A stretch of 64,000 nucleotides of DNA from Gallionellaceae bacterium (GTDB taxonomy: Bacteria > Pseudomonadota > Gammaproteobacteria > Burkholderiales > Gallionellaceae), in contig JAIELH010000026.1 of assembly GCA_019753125.1 (NCBI GenBank), positions 18,262-82,261 on the forward strand, in the 5' to 3' direction. Below, piece by piece: positions 18,922 to 27,891 of the stretch (its first letter is position 1; each line of letters opens with the position of its first letter). Both the position numbers and the translations under genes were made by a program. The notes under the pieces were generated by a model, which saw only the letters and a program-made list of their open reading frames with translations, had not been told where the DNA came from and ran no database searches.

Positions 18922-19188
18922 GGGCTCGTAAATGAATAACATGGGCTTACGTTGCAACGTATTCGGGATGAGTGCAAGGCGCGAAGCGCAGCGAATGGTC
19001 GTTCCATTCGCAAGCTTCGCAACACCGCAATCGCCCGAATACGCTGCAACCCTCCGGGCTGGGGTCGCTTTGGGCTCATCCCTATGTTGCGAGCCGCTTG
19101 TTGTGAATGACACAACCGCGCGTCTCGCGCCTTGGTCTGCGCCCAAAGCGACCCCAGCGTAAGCCCATGTTATTCATTTACGAGCCCT
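18921..19188. mobile_element. 268-bp MITE-like element with 31-bp perfect terminal inverted repeats
   Basis: AGGGCTCGTAAATGAATAACATGGGCTTACG (first 20 bases AGGGCTCGTAAATGAATAAC) at 18921-18951 is exactly reverse-complemented at 19158-19188. Inside are two further hairpins. GTTGCARCGTATTCGGG (18951-18967) pairs with 19034-19050 and encloses GAATGGTCGTTCCATTC. CTGGGGTCGCTTTGGGC (19059-19075) pairs with 19141-19157. No protein is encoded. Consistent with a non-autonomous mobile element or a strongly folded RNA; no target-site duplication is obvious. Confidence 0.7.
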
Positions 19189-19228
19189 AACTTCCACTCT
19201 GGCATGTTTTCTGCATTACAAGTAGAGT

Positions 19229-20269
19229 ATGCCTGATTTTCATCTTCTTGCTCTTGAACACCTCGATACGGCAGTCATCCTGCTGGATGAAGCGTCGCGT
19301 ATCGTCTACCTCAATCCGGCCGCAGAGCATCTGTTTGACATAAGCGGCAAAAATTTGTTGGGGCATCCGGTTGATCAGGCGTTCACACACGCCGAGCAAC
19401 TGTCCAGCGCGATGCGCCAGGCGATAAGCAACAACGCCAGTTATATCGAGCATGACCTGACGCTTGGCACGCATGCGCACGGCAAATTGCATCTGCGTTG
19501 TGCGGCAACGCCGCTGCAATATTCGGAACATTATTTGCTGCTGGAGTTTCATCCGATAGACCGGCCGCTGAAGCTGGCGCGCGAAGAGCAGATGCTGGAT
19601 CAGACGCAGGCCAACCGCCTGCTGCTGCGCAATCTGGCGCACGAGATAAAAAACCCGCTGGGCGGCATACGCGGCGCGGCGCAGTTGCTCGAACAGGAAC
19701 TGGAAAAACCGGCATTGCGCGAATATACCCAGGTCATCGTGCAAGAGGCAGACCGGCTGCGCTCGTTGATGGAGAAGCTGCTCAGCCCGCAAAATGCATC
19801 GCACTATAGCGCGCTCAATATCCACGAAGTCATGGAGCGGGTGCGCAGTGTGGTGCTGGCGGAAATGCCGGCGGAGCTTGAAATACAGCGCGACTACGAC
19901 ATCAGCCTGCCGGCGCTGGTCGGCGACAAGGAGCAACTGATACAGGCGATGCTCAACATCGTGCGCAACGCAGCACAAGCGATGCAGGGCAGCGGCACCA
20001 TCACGCTGCGCACCCGCATCGCGCGCCAGGTGACGCTGATCAAGCGCCGCCACCGGCTCGCGGTGATGGTGCAAATTATCGATAACGGCCCCGGCATCCC
20101 CGTGGAATTGCAGGACAAGATTTTTTATCCGCTGGTATCGGGGCGTGCCAACGGCCACGGCCTGGGGTTGACACTGGCGCAGGACTACGTCAGCCAGCAT
20201 CACGGCACGATAGAATTCGACAGCGAACCGGGGCGCACGTGTTTTACCGTGCTGCTTCCTCTTCCATAA
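19229..20269 (+). CDS. glnL: Nitrogen regulation sensor kinase NtrB
   Basis: Cytoplasmic histidine kinase/phosphatase that controls NtrC under PII input. An N-terminal PAS domain (HLLALEHLDTAVILLDEASRIVYLNPAAEHLFD) is followed by the H-box RNLAHEIKNPLGGIRGAAQLLEQE (His near 138) and the ATPase with N box LNIVRNAAQAM, G1 DNGPGIP and G2 GHGLGLTLAQD. 346 residues, standard size. It is separated from glnA by a terminator and by the palindromic element, so it probably has its own promoter. ntrC starts 6 bases after its stop. Confidence 0.95.
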   Translation: MPDFHLLALEHLDTAVILLDEASRIVYLNPAAEHLFDISGKNLLGHPVDQAFTHAEQLSSAMRQAISNNASYIEHDLTLGTHAHGKLHLRCAATPLQYSEHYLLLEFHPIDRPLKLAREEQMLDQTQANRLLLRNLAHEIKNPLGGIRGAAQLLEQELEKPALREYTQVIVQEADRLRSLMEKLLSPQNASHYSALNIHEVMERVRSVVLAEMPAELEIQRDYDISLPALVGDKEQLIQAMLNIVRNAAQAMQGSGTITLRTRIARQVTLIKRRHRLAVMVQIIDNGPGIPVELQDKIFYPLVSGRANGHGLGLTLAQDYVSQHHGTIEFDSEPGRTCFTVLLPLP

Positions 20270-20275
20270 AGGTAA

Positions 20276-21697
<1,422 letters not shown>

Positions 21698-22017
21698 GTG
21701 TTGCGTGAACAGTGTAATTTGCTGGAACAGATTTATTGGCGATGATAAATGCGCACTCCGTGCGATGAGCAGCCGTTCGCTCAATTGATTTCCCATAGGG
21801 GGTCAAAAAAACGGCTGCGGTGCATTTCATCTATATCTTTCGGTCTATTGACCGGGAGTTTGCCAAGGGGTAGGGTGCGGTGCAGTGAGCCGGGGCGACC
21901 GACAGAGCGGTAACGTGCCTAGCAGTGGAGATGCCGTGTATCCATCTATAGACACAGAACTCCACCTATGGCAACAAATGCCTATAGGTGGGTATTTTTC
22001 GATGATGTATATTTTAC
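21698..22017. other. Gene-free 320-base stretch before cassette array
   Basis: No convincing ORF on either strand. It contains small dyads (CGGTCTATTGACCG near 21840; CCACCTATGGCA/TGCCTATAGGTGG near 21963-21993, followed by TATTTTT, which could terminate transcription). No integrase gene or full attI is recognisable. Confidence 0.5.
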
Positions 22018-22024
22018 GTTGGGC
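22018..22024 (+). other. Integron core site GTTGGGC at left end of array 1
   Basis: ACGTTGGGCATC here is the same as the right-hand core of the complete attC at 23665-23727. It fits GTTRRRY. No matching left half is found upstream, so it could be the remains of an attI-type simple site or of a truncated attC. It marks the start of the first cassette. Confidence 0.55.
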
Positions 22025-22066
22025 ATCGTCATTGGGGTTGTGAAGATTCATTACTTGGAGAAATAA

Positions 22067-22636
22067 ATGCGTACGTTGATTATCGTAATTTTTGCTGTGC
22101 TGCTCGTCGGATGTGCGAACACCACACAGAGATACGGAATTTCTACAGAGAACAACCAAATCCTGAGAGGTATTGAAAGTCCGCATCAAATTAAGGTTGG
22201 TGTATTTACCAGCTCTGGGCCAAACAGCGCGACAATTAATTGCCGTAGCGTGCGTCCACTTATCGTACCATCATCATCCTATGAGTCCTATATCAGGGAG
22301 GCACTGATTGACGAGCTAAAGCTATCTGGTCTCTATTCAGACACCGCTAGCACCGAGCTTACAATGCACTTTGAAAAAATTGATTTCAGCTCCGCGCTGA
22401 CTGGCAATTGGGTAATTAGCGCGCAGTTCGCTGTTGCAGGAAAATCATCTTTTACGATAACGAGCAACTATGGAATTCCTGACGTAAACTTCGGGCCAGA
22501 CCTTGCTTGTTCAAATACAGCGTCAGCATTTGTACCGGCAGTTCAAAACTTCCTGAAGACCTTATTCCTCGACCCACGGTTCAAGGAGGCTATTCTTGGC
22601 TCCGGCAATTCCAAGTCGGCATCTACTACTCGGTAA
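22067..22636 (+). CDS. Putative lipoprotein, integron cassette gene 1
   Basis: 189 residues with a type II signal (MRTLIIVIFAVLLVGC; lipobox LVGC). TTGGAG sits eight bases before the ATG. The rest is mixed alpha/beta with no domain I recognise. It is markedly AT-richer than the neighbouring ntrC and ends 12 bases before an attC site, so it is the payload of a gene cassette. Function unknown; envelope location is an inference from the lipobox. Confidence 0.72.
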   Translation: MRTLIIVIFAVLLVGCANTTQRYGISTENNQILRGIESPHQIKVGVFTSSGPNSATINCRSVRPLIVPSSSYESYIREALIDELKLSGLYSDTASTELTMHFEKIDFSSALTGNWVISAQFAVAGKSSFTITSNYGIPDVNFGPDLACSNTASAFVPAVQNFLKTLFLDPRFKEAILGSGNSKSASTTR

Positions 22637-22648
22637 AGTAGTTTCGAT

Positions 22649-22712
22649 GCCCAACCCTACATTCGATCGGGGCAGGCCAGAAGCGGCCTGCCCCTCAATT
22701 TGAACGCCGGGC
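22649..22712 (+). repeat. attC site 1 (64 bp)
   Basis: Left core GCCCAAC at 22649; right core GCCGGGC at 22706, in the context AACGCCGGGC where the other sites have AACGTTGGGC. The centre GGGGCAGGCC-AGAAGC-GGCCTGCCCC makes a strong hairpin. The right third, GCGGCCTGCCCCTCAATTTG, is identical to attC site 2. Confidence 0.75.
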
Positions 22713-22718
22713 TTTAGA

Positions 22719-23105
22719 ATGCAATTGTCACAATTCCGCGCCAAATTTCTGCTGACTACTTTGCTACAATTTCTGATCCATGCAAACGATGCCGCTGCGA
22801 GAGGCGGATACACCGGCACTTGTCGTGGCCCTGAAAATGAGTGTGGTGGTAGTGCAATTATCGGCTTCAGTTTCATTGCTTTTGTAGCCATCTATTTTAA
22901 GGTTTTGGGTAAGCGCCCAGCGAAGGACTGTCCAGGCTTCTTTCTCATACTGATTTTCATGGGCATTTCAATTGCGCTCGCTTTCGTTACAGTTATAATT
23001 GCTTCAAGCGTTGTTGGGCTTTCGTTGCTTTGGGCGTGGCTACTGGGTGGTATATCCTGCTTTACTTCGTTTGCTTATCTGCTTAACCTCTCATTCACAA
23101 AATGA
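22719..23105 (+). CDS. Small membrane protein, integron cassette gene 2
   Basis: 128 residues. A possible signal or anchor lies at the N-terminus (FLLTTLLQFLIHANDAAA), then a Cys-containing loop CRGPENECGG, then three hydrophobic segments (IIGFSFIAFVAIYF, FLILIFMGISIALAFVTVIIASSVVGL, LLWAWLLGGISCFTSFAYLL). No family recognised. It begins 7 bases after attC 1 and ends 8 bases before attC 2, which is the classic cassette layout. No clear Shine-Dalgarno before the ATG. Confidence 0.65.
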   Translation: MQLSQFRAKFLLTTLLQFLIHANDAAARGGYTGTCRGPENECGGSAIIGFSFIAFVAIYFKVLGKRPAKDCPGFFLILIFMGISIALAFVTVIIASSVVGLSLLWAWLLGGISCFTSFAYLLNLSFTK

Positions 23106-23112
23106 CACAGTT

Positions 23113-23171
23113 GCCCAACCCATCAGTCAAGCGGGACTGAAGCGGCCTGCCCCTCAATTTGAACGTTGGGC
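23113..23171 (+). repeat. attC site 2 (59 bp)
   Basis: GCCCAAC at 23113-23119 and its exact complement GTTGGGC at 23165-23171 enclose 45 bases, giving the textbook 59-base length. The inner right part is shared with attC 1. Confidence 0.85.
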
Positions 23172-23197
23172 ACTATCTAATGAGAAAAGGGGACGCT

Positions 23198-23659
23198 ATG
23201 AGCTTAGATAACGTATCGAAATTATTTGGAATAATTTCTTCTCTTGTTGCGGTGGTCGCACTCCTTTGGAATGTTCATGTCTTTCAGGCAACAGCTAAGA
23301 GTAATGAGGAGGTGTTGCGCTCAACAGTTGCACAGCAACAAGAGTCAGCAGCAGTCGAGTTGCACAATAGCTACCTAAATCTTGTATTTCAAAATTCGGC
23401 TTTTGCGTTCGAGAAGCAGAATGTTGCAGACCTCCCACCTGAGAAACAACAACGCTACATATTGTTTGCAATAGCCACTGTCAGAGTCGCAGAACGACTT
23501 TACTCGCTCACGAAGGGAAATCCGCTTTGGAATCGCTCTATTGATGAAATGCTCTCAAATCATCTTGAGTTCATAGCCACAAATTTTTCCTGCAGCGATT
23601 TTAGTCCAGAATTTGGTGCTTACCTAAAAAAGAGGGTCAACAACCTTGCTTGCAAATAG
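23198..23659 (+). CDS. Membrane-anchored protein, integron cassette gene 3
   Basis: The track ORF starts at a TTG inside attC 2. The ATG at 23198 (MSLDNVSKLFG), preceded by AAAAGGGG, is the better start and gives 153 residues; an ATG at 23180 is an alternative. One N-terminal membrane segment (IISSLVAVVALLWNVHVF) is followed by a soluble helical domain. No family recognised. The stop lies 5 bases before attC 3. Confidence 0.7.
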   Translation: MSLDNVSKLFGIISSLVAVVALLWNVHVFQATAKSNEEVLRSTVAQQQESAAVELHNSYLNLVFQNSAFAFEKQNVADLPPEKQQRYILFAIATVRVAERLYSLTKGNPLWNRSIDEMLSNHLEFIATNFSCSDFSPEFGAYLKKRVNNLACK

Positions 23660-23664
23660 CCTTT

Positions 23665-23727
23665 GCCCAACCCGGCAGTCGAGAGGGGCTGCGCAAAAGC
23701 GCGCAGCCCCTCACTTTTACGTTGGGC
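23665..23727 (+). repeat. attC site 3 (63 bp)
   Basis: GCCCAAC at 23665-23671 and GTTGGGC at 23721-23727 are exact complements. The centre GAGAGGGGCTGCGC-AAAAG-CGCGCAGCCCCTC is a long hairpin, as required for single-strand attC folding. Confidence 0.87.
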
Positions 23728-23768
23728 ATCACTACAATTCACCTTAACAAATTTGGAGCGTATTCATA

Positions 23769-24500
23769 ATGACGACACGACACGACACGGAAACTGAATA
23801 TGAGAGAAATCAGCGATTCAACTCCCTCGTGTCTTACCTTCATTCGTTCCGATACAGAAACATTCTGACGCTGTTCAAGGCCATTGCACGAGAAACAGAC
23901 GGTAAGCCGATTAAAGTCATCGATATTGGTTGCGCTCATGCCAAATTGTTCTCGGTACTCAATGAACGCTTCGATATTGACTATACGGGTATTGAAATTA
24001 ACTCTGTTTTTGTCGAGGCTGCGCGCTCAAGATACGCCGGAGACCCGAACTTTCGTGTGATACACGATTCCGCCGCAAACGCTTTAGCGAATTTGAAGCA
24101 CGCCGACATTATTGTCGCTTTGGAAACACTCGAACATATACCGGAACATGATGTGGTACGAATTATCGAGGCTGTTGCTGCTGCTAAACCACGACTTTTC
24201 GTATGCTCGGTGCCGGTAGAAATTGGCCCGGCCATTTGGCTAAAGAATGTTGGCTCTCTCGTTACCGGCTATATGCGCCATAAGGAATATCGCTGGTCTG
24301 AGACATTTTGGGCTGGGCTATATCAACTCGATAGGTTGCCGCCGCATGATACCGGCCACAAGGGCTTTGATTGGAGGTGGTTGGCACAGACAATTCATCA
24401 CAATATGAAGATCAAAGAGACCCGTTGCTTCCCATTGAGCCTATTGCCTGCTGCGGTTGCCTTTTCAGTATTCATGATCGCAGAGCCGAGGGAGCAGTGA
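23769..24500 (+). CDS. SAM-dependent methyltransferase, integron cassette gene 4
   Basis: Class I methyltransferase: motif I VIDIGCAHAKLFSVL (about residue 42), acidic IEIN after strand 2, and ALETLEHIPEHDV (about 118), as in the Methyltransf_11/23 families. 243 residues, no membrane segment of note. Substrate unknown; the related small-molecule enzymes include quinone and lipid methylases. Unlike the others, its stop lies only 1-2 bases before the next attC core. Confidence 0.82.
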   Translation: MTTRHDTETEYERNQRFNSLVSYLHSFRYRNILTLFKAIARETDGKPIKVIDIGCAHAKLFSVLNERFDIDYTGIEINSVFVEAARSRYAGDPNFRVIHDSAANALANLKHADIIVALETLEHIPEHDVVRIIEAVAAAKPRLFVCSVPVEIGPAIWLKNVGSLVTGYMRHKEYRWSETFWAGLYQLDRLPPHDTGHKGFDWRWLAQTIHHNMKIKETRCFPLSLLPAAVAFSVFMIAEPREQ

Positions 24501-24501
24501 T

Positions 24502-24568
24502 GCCCAACCCGGTGGTCAACCGTACCTTTCGCATAAAGCCGCGCAGCGCCGGTTAGCTCTCGTTAGGG
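24502..24568 (+). repeat. attC site 4 (67 bp, degenerate)
   Basis: GCCCAACCCGGTGGTCAACC opens like attC 3 (GCCCAACCCGGCAGTC). The right core is CGTTAGGG at 24562, which departs from GTTRRRY in its last base. Central hairpin weaker than in sites 1-3. The following 150 bases up to the antitoxin contain no gene I can support. Confidence 0.6.
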
Positions 24569-24720
24569 ATACGCTGAACAAGCCCCGATTTTCGACAGCT
24601 ATTCGGCGCATCCGGTTTTTCATGTTGATACTTTTTCTACAGCTTCGTTAGCGGCCGAACCAAGACAACTGGGAAAGCCAAGAGTAAAATGCCTTAGTCT
24701 CAGCCAAAGGAGTATTCACC

Positions 24721-24951
24721 ATGTCTGCATTGCTAGTCGAGTTAGAGAAACAAGCATGTTCACTTTTGCCTGAAGAGCGAGCACATCTTGCTGAGGTTCT
24801 GCTTGAGTCACTACATGACTCCCACCTGTCCGAAATCGAAACAGAGTGGGAACGAGAAATTGAGAAGCGTGTCGCCGCTTTCGACAGGGGGGAACTACAG
24901 ATCTATCCGGCAGAGGATGTGTTTGCTGAAGCAAGGCGCATGACCCAGTGA
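24721..24951 (+). CDS. Antitoxin, putative addiction module component (TIGR02574-like)
   Basis: 76 residues, MSALLVELEKQACSLLPEERAHLAEVLLESLHD, the typical N-terminus of the small addiction-module component family. The C-terminal half (EWEREIEKRVAAFDRGELQIYPAEDVFAEARR) would wrap the toxin. AAGGAG lies eight bases upstream of ATG. It overlaps the toxin start by 4 bases (GTGA). Toxin-antitoxin pairs are common in integron cassettes, thought to stabilise arrays. Confidence 0.85.
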   Translation: MSALLVELEKQACSLLPEERAHLAEVLLESLHDSHLSEIETEWEREIEKRVAAFDRGELQIYPAEDVFAEARRMTQ

Positions 24952-25250
24952 AGCGAGCACGTTTTGTCGCAGAAGTTCGCCAAGAATTTCTTGCTGAGGT
25001 CGCTTATTACAACGAAGCACAACCGGGCTTAGGAAAGCGCTTTACCAAAGCCGTCGAAGAAGCAACTGTCCGAGCATTGACTTTCCCGCTATCAGGGACA
25101 CCATCAGCTTCAAATACGAGGCGCGTTTTTCTCAAAGGGTTTCCTTTCTCGCTTTTCTACCGGCAAGAGGGCGAAGGTATAGTCGTTTTTGCAGCTTCAC
25201 ATAATTCTCGTAAACCCCGTTACTGGGTCGGTCGTACCCGTGGCCGCTAA
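24948..25250 (+). CDS. RelE/ParE-family toxin
   Basis: 100 residues from a GTG overlapping the antitoxin stop. Pattern FVAEVRQEFLAEVAYYNEAQPGLGKRF..AVEEATVRALTFPLSG, then RRVFLKGFPFSLFYRQEGEGIVVFAASHNSRKPRYW is that of ParE/RelE toxins paired with TIGR02574 antitoxins. Whether it acts on gyrase or mRNA is not decidable. Its stop codon TAA lies within the start of an attC-like half site. Confidence 0.85.
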   Translation: MKRARFVAEVRQEFLAEVAYYNEAQPGLGKRFTKAVEEATVRALTFPLSGTPSASNTRRVFLKGFPFSLFYRQEGEGIVVFAASHNSRKPRYWVGRTRGR

Positions 25251-25262
25251 CCCGGCGGTAAG
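25245..25262 (+). repeat. Half attC remnant at right end of array 1
   Basis: CGCTAACCCGGCGGTAAG matches the left ends of attC 3 and 4 (core plus AACCCGGC.GT), but no right core GTTRRRY follows before yraN. Interpreted as a truncated attC marking the array end. The rest of the gap to 25360 holds nothing I recognise. Confidence 0.5.
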
Positions 25263-25360
25263 GTAACGAAGTTTTGCATTACGACATTTCCACATTTTTA
25301 TTTCATTTACACCATCAACACTGGCATTTTGCCGGGCGGATCAGGCTTAATTGATCCCTT

Positions 25361-25705
25361 TCATGCATCAAACGCATTCTTGATCCATTGCATCTGTTTG
25401 CCCTGCGCGTCATCGGTCAGCACGACATCGAAGCGGCACTGTGGTGTGTTGGCGAGGGTGGAAAGATACTGTTGTGCGGTGCGGATGATGCGCTGTTGTT
25501 TGCGGGTGTCGATGCTGGCCGCCGCGCCGCCGAAATCCGCATTGCGCCGCAGGCGCACCTCGACGAATACCAGTACCGCACCGTCGCGCATGATCAGGTC
25601 GATTTCGCCGAAACGGCTGCGGTAATTCTGCGTGACCAGATTCAATCCGTGTTGCCGCAAGTACTGCGCCGCCTGCTGTTCGGCCTGCGCGCCGGTGCCG
25701 TTCAT
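25361..25705 (-). CDS. yraN: UPF0102 family protein YraN
   Basis: 114 residues. Opens MNGTGAQAEQQAAQYLRQHGLNLVTQNYRSRFGEIDLI, then VFVEVRLRRN; the GEIDLI...FVEVR pair is the nuclease-like (PD-(D/E)XK fold) signature of UPF0102. Function not established in the family. Overlaps the end of lppC by 4 bases, so they are co-transcribed. Confidence 0.93.
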   Translation of the reverse strand: MNGTGAQAEQQAAQYLRQHGLNLVTQNYRSRFGEIDLIMRDGAVLVFVEVRLRRNADFGGAAASIDTRKQQRIIRTAQQYLSTLANTPQCRFDVVLTDDAQGKQMQWIKNAFDA

Positions 25706-26829
25706 GGCTTCCCGGCTGGCTGTTCGGGAAATACCGGCGCTACAGATACGGGTTGCATGTTGTCGGGTTGTGCCTGCCCCTGGGAGAAGCTCGCCGGAGC
25801 TCCAGCACGCTGAAAGTGGCGACCGCGAAGCTGTATGTTTCCGGTTACCCCGTCCAGCGGCAGAGCGTCATGGACTTTATCGGTTAGCAGCAATTGAATC
25901 AGCCGGAATGCGTCGATGCCGAGCGCATAAAGCCGTTCGCGCTCTGCGGGAAGCGGCGGATTGGCGCGCGGGTAAATCATCACCGCCGGGTGGTCGGCTT
26001 GCAGCAACCAGGGCATGTCGACAAAATGGACGCCATTCAAATCATAATTGGTCAGCGGATTGTGGTTGCCGGCAAAGATTTGCGAGGTGGCGTAGATCGG
26101 CAATTTGCCCGGCAAATAAGGGCGGATCAGGGTGGCTTTGCCGGTATCGACGGCTAGAAATACCGCTGTGCCGGACTGGTTGTTGATACCGGCGAGCGCA
26201 ACGCGGTCTCCGTTGAATTCGATTCCTTGCAACAGCGCCCCGCCGGATGCGCGCCATTCATCCTCGAAAGCCAGTTGCAAACGATGGGATAACTGTGTGC
26301 CGGCGGCGATGACGATGGCCTGATGCAGGCCATGCTGCGCGGCCAGTTGCGCGGCTTGCCGCGCTTCTGCTTCCACATCCATGCCGAAAAAGTACAAGCG
26401 TCCGGCCGCTTCACTATCCGTGATATTCAGTGCGAGGGTCGGCACCGGGATATCTTTTTCTGCCGCCAGCGTGTTGACGCCATTGCGTGTCAGCGGGCCG
26501 GCTATCGCACGGGCGCCGCTGGCGACGGCCAGGCGATATAACGCAACGATGTCGTTGCTCTCATCGAAGCATCCATATACGCGTACCGGCAGGCCTTGCA
26601 AATCCTGACCGGCCGCCGCCTGGAATCCCTGCTCCACCGCTTCGGCGGCCGAGCCGAAGATTGCCGACTTCAGCGGCAGCAACAGCGCGATGTGCGGCAC
26701 GGGTTTTTCGTTGCCGGGAACGAGCGGCATGACAGCCGCATCGGTGGCGCAAGCAAAACCGCTCACGTATAGTGCCAAGAGAACCGATAGCCCCAGAAAA
26801 TCCGATAACCAGAGGAACACACGTTGCAT
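25702..26829 (-). CDS. LppC / LpoA-type penicillin-binding protein activator
   Basis: 375 residues from ATG 26829 (MQRVFLWLSDFLGLSVLLALYVSG); the track start at 26844 lies inside the rsmI region. The N-terminal hydrophobic segment ends FACATDA, not a canonical lipobox, so it may be a plain signal peptide here. The LppC fold is seen in PHIALLLPLKSAIFGSAAEAVEQGFQAA and ARAIAGPLTRNGVNTLA (periplasmic-binding-protein-like). Only the C-terminal domain of E. coli LpoA is represented. It likely assists peptidoglycan synthases in the periplasm; arrangement lppC-yraN divergent from rsmI is conserved widely. Confidence 0.87.
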   Translation of the reverse strand: MQRVFLWLSDFLGLSVLLALYVSGFACATDAAVMPLVPGNEKPVPHIALLLPLKSAIFGSAAEAVEQGFQAAAGQDLQGLPVRVYGCFDESNDIVALYRLAVASGARAIAGPLTRNGVNTLAAEKDIPVPTLALNITDSEAAGRLYFFGMDVEAEARQAAQLAAQHGLHQAIVIAAGTQLSHRLQLAFEDEWRASGGALLQGIEFNGDRVALAGINNQSGTAVFLAVDTGKATLIRPYLPGKLPIYATSQIFAGNHNPLTNYDLNGVHFVDMPWLLQADHPAVMIYPRANPPLPAERERLYALGIDAFRLIQLLLTDKVHDALPLDGVTGNIQLRGRHFQRAGAPASFSQGQAQPDNMQPVSVAPVFPEQPAGKP

Positions 26830-27693
26830 AACGAACGACCGCAAAAACTGGAACCCGCATTATATGTAGTTGCCACCCCGATTGGTAATTTGCGCGATAT
26901 CACGCTGCGCGCGCTGGATGTGCTGGCGGCGGCTGACGTGGTCGCGGCGGAAGACACGCGCAATACCGCCCATCTGTTGACGCATCACGGCATCGGCGCA
27001 AGCCGGCTGATGGCGGTGCATCAGCACAATGAACGCGGCGCTGCGGAAAAAATCGTCGCGTTGCTGCAGGCGGGACAAAGCGTCGCATTTGTCAGCGACG
27101 CGGGCACCCCGGCCGTCAGCGATCCGGGCGCATTGCTGGTGCAGGCCGTGCTGGCGGCGGGCCTGCGCGTCATTCCGATTCCCGGCGCGAGTGCCGCAAT
27201 CGCGGCACTGTCGGTCTCCGGGCTGAATCATCCGCATTTCCTGTTCTATGGCTTCCTGCCGAACAAGTCCGCCGCACGGCGTACGGTTCTGGAATCCTTG
27301 CGCGACCATCCCTGCACGCTGGCATTTTACGAAGCGCCACACCGCATCGTCGAATGCGTGGCCGACCTGCATGCGGTGCTGGGCGGCGAGCGGCAGATCG
27401 TGCTGGCGCGCGAGATCACCAAGCTGTTCGAAACGATTCATGCCTGCCGCCTGGCCGATGCCGAGGCCTGGTTGCTGTCCGACAGCAACCGGCAGCGCGG
27501 CGAGTTTGTCGTGCTGGTTTCCGGTGCGGGACCGCAACCAGGTTTGCCTGCCGAGGTAAGGCGCATTCTCGAAGCGCTGCTCGGAGAATTGCCGCTCAAA
27601 CAGGCGGTGCAGCTCGCCGCAAAAATCAGCATGGCCAACCGCAACGACCTGTATCAACTGGCGCTGGAAATAAAAGATTCACGGCAGCCATAG
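26824..27693 (+). CDS. rsmI: 16S rRNA (cytidine-2'-O)-methyltransferase
   Basis: Methylates C1402 of 16S rRNA with SAM. Tetrapyrrole-methylase fold: LYVVATPIGNLRDITLRALDVL, AAEDTRNTAHLL, VSDAGTPAVSDPG, and IPGASAAIAALSVSGL. 289 residues. The start is TTG at 26824, with AGAGGA seven bases before it; no ATG or GTG fits. This start overlaps the divergent lppC start codon by 3 bases within TTGCAT. Confidence 0.95.
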   Translation: MHNERPQKLEPALYVVATPIGNLRDITLRALDVLAAADVVAAEDTRNTAHLLTHHGIGASRLMAVHQHNERGAAEKIVALLQAGQSVAFVSDAGTPAVSDPGALLVQAVLAAGLRVIPIPGASAAIAALSVSGLNHPHFLFYGFLPNKSAARRTVLESLRDHPCTLAFYEAPHRIVECVADLHAVLGGERQIVLAREITKLFETIHACRLADAEAWLLSDSNRQRGEFVVLVSGAGPQPGLPAEVRRILEALLGELPLKQAVQLAAKISMANRNDLYQLALEIKDSRQP

Positions 27694-27833
27694 CGTCCTC
27701 AGAACTTATGTGGGATGCCATACAGTATTGACAGTATTTCGCAAAACGCGGAAACTGTGCGCCATAACCAGCGACTTAACGAGTGTTGTTTGCTCACCTA
27801 GTCAGATGGCCAGTAGCTCTATCAGTAGTTCAT

Positions 27834-27888
27834 TAGTGCCGATTTGACATCAGCTTGCGGGGCACTTAAAAGATTCCAGCTAAAGCGA
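27834..27888 (+). ncRNA. SAM-II riboswitch upstream of metX
   Basis: AGTGCC (27835) pairs exactly with GGCACT (27861) as P1. The loop begins GATTTGA and carries GCTTGC. P1 is followed by TAAAAGA and then CCAGCTAAAGCG, where AAGC (27883-27886) can pair back to GCTT (27853-27856) to close the pseudoknot. Layout and conserved words match the SAM-II (metA) class, which binds S-adenosylmethionine. It sits before a methionine gene and is followed by a terminator. Confidence 0.82.
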
Positions 27889-27891
27889 GGC

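Noticed and set aside
21698-22017. Integron integrase or full attI at the left end of array 1
   Set aside because: No ORF of tyrosine-recombinase type on either strand and no second core site; only the simple GTTGGGC remains.
24569-24720. Possible insertion-sequence end (GGATACGCTGAACAAG) and further core site GTTAGCG
   Set aside because: No transposase sequence, no paired inverted repeat, and GTTAGCG does not fit GTTRRRY.
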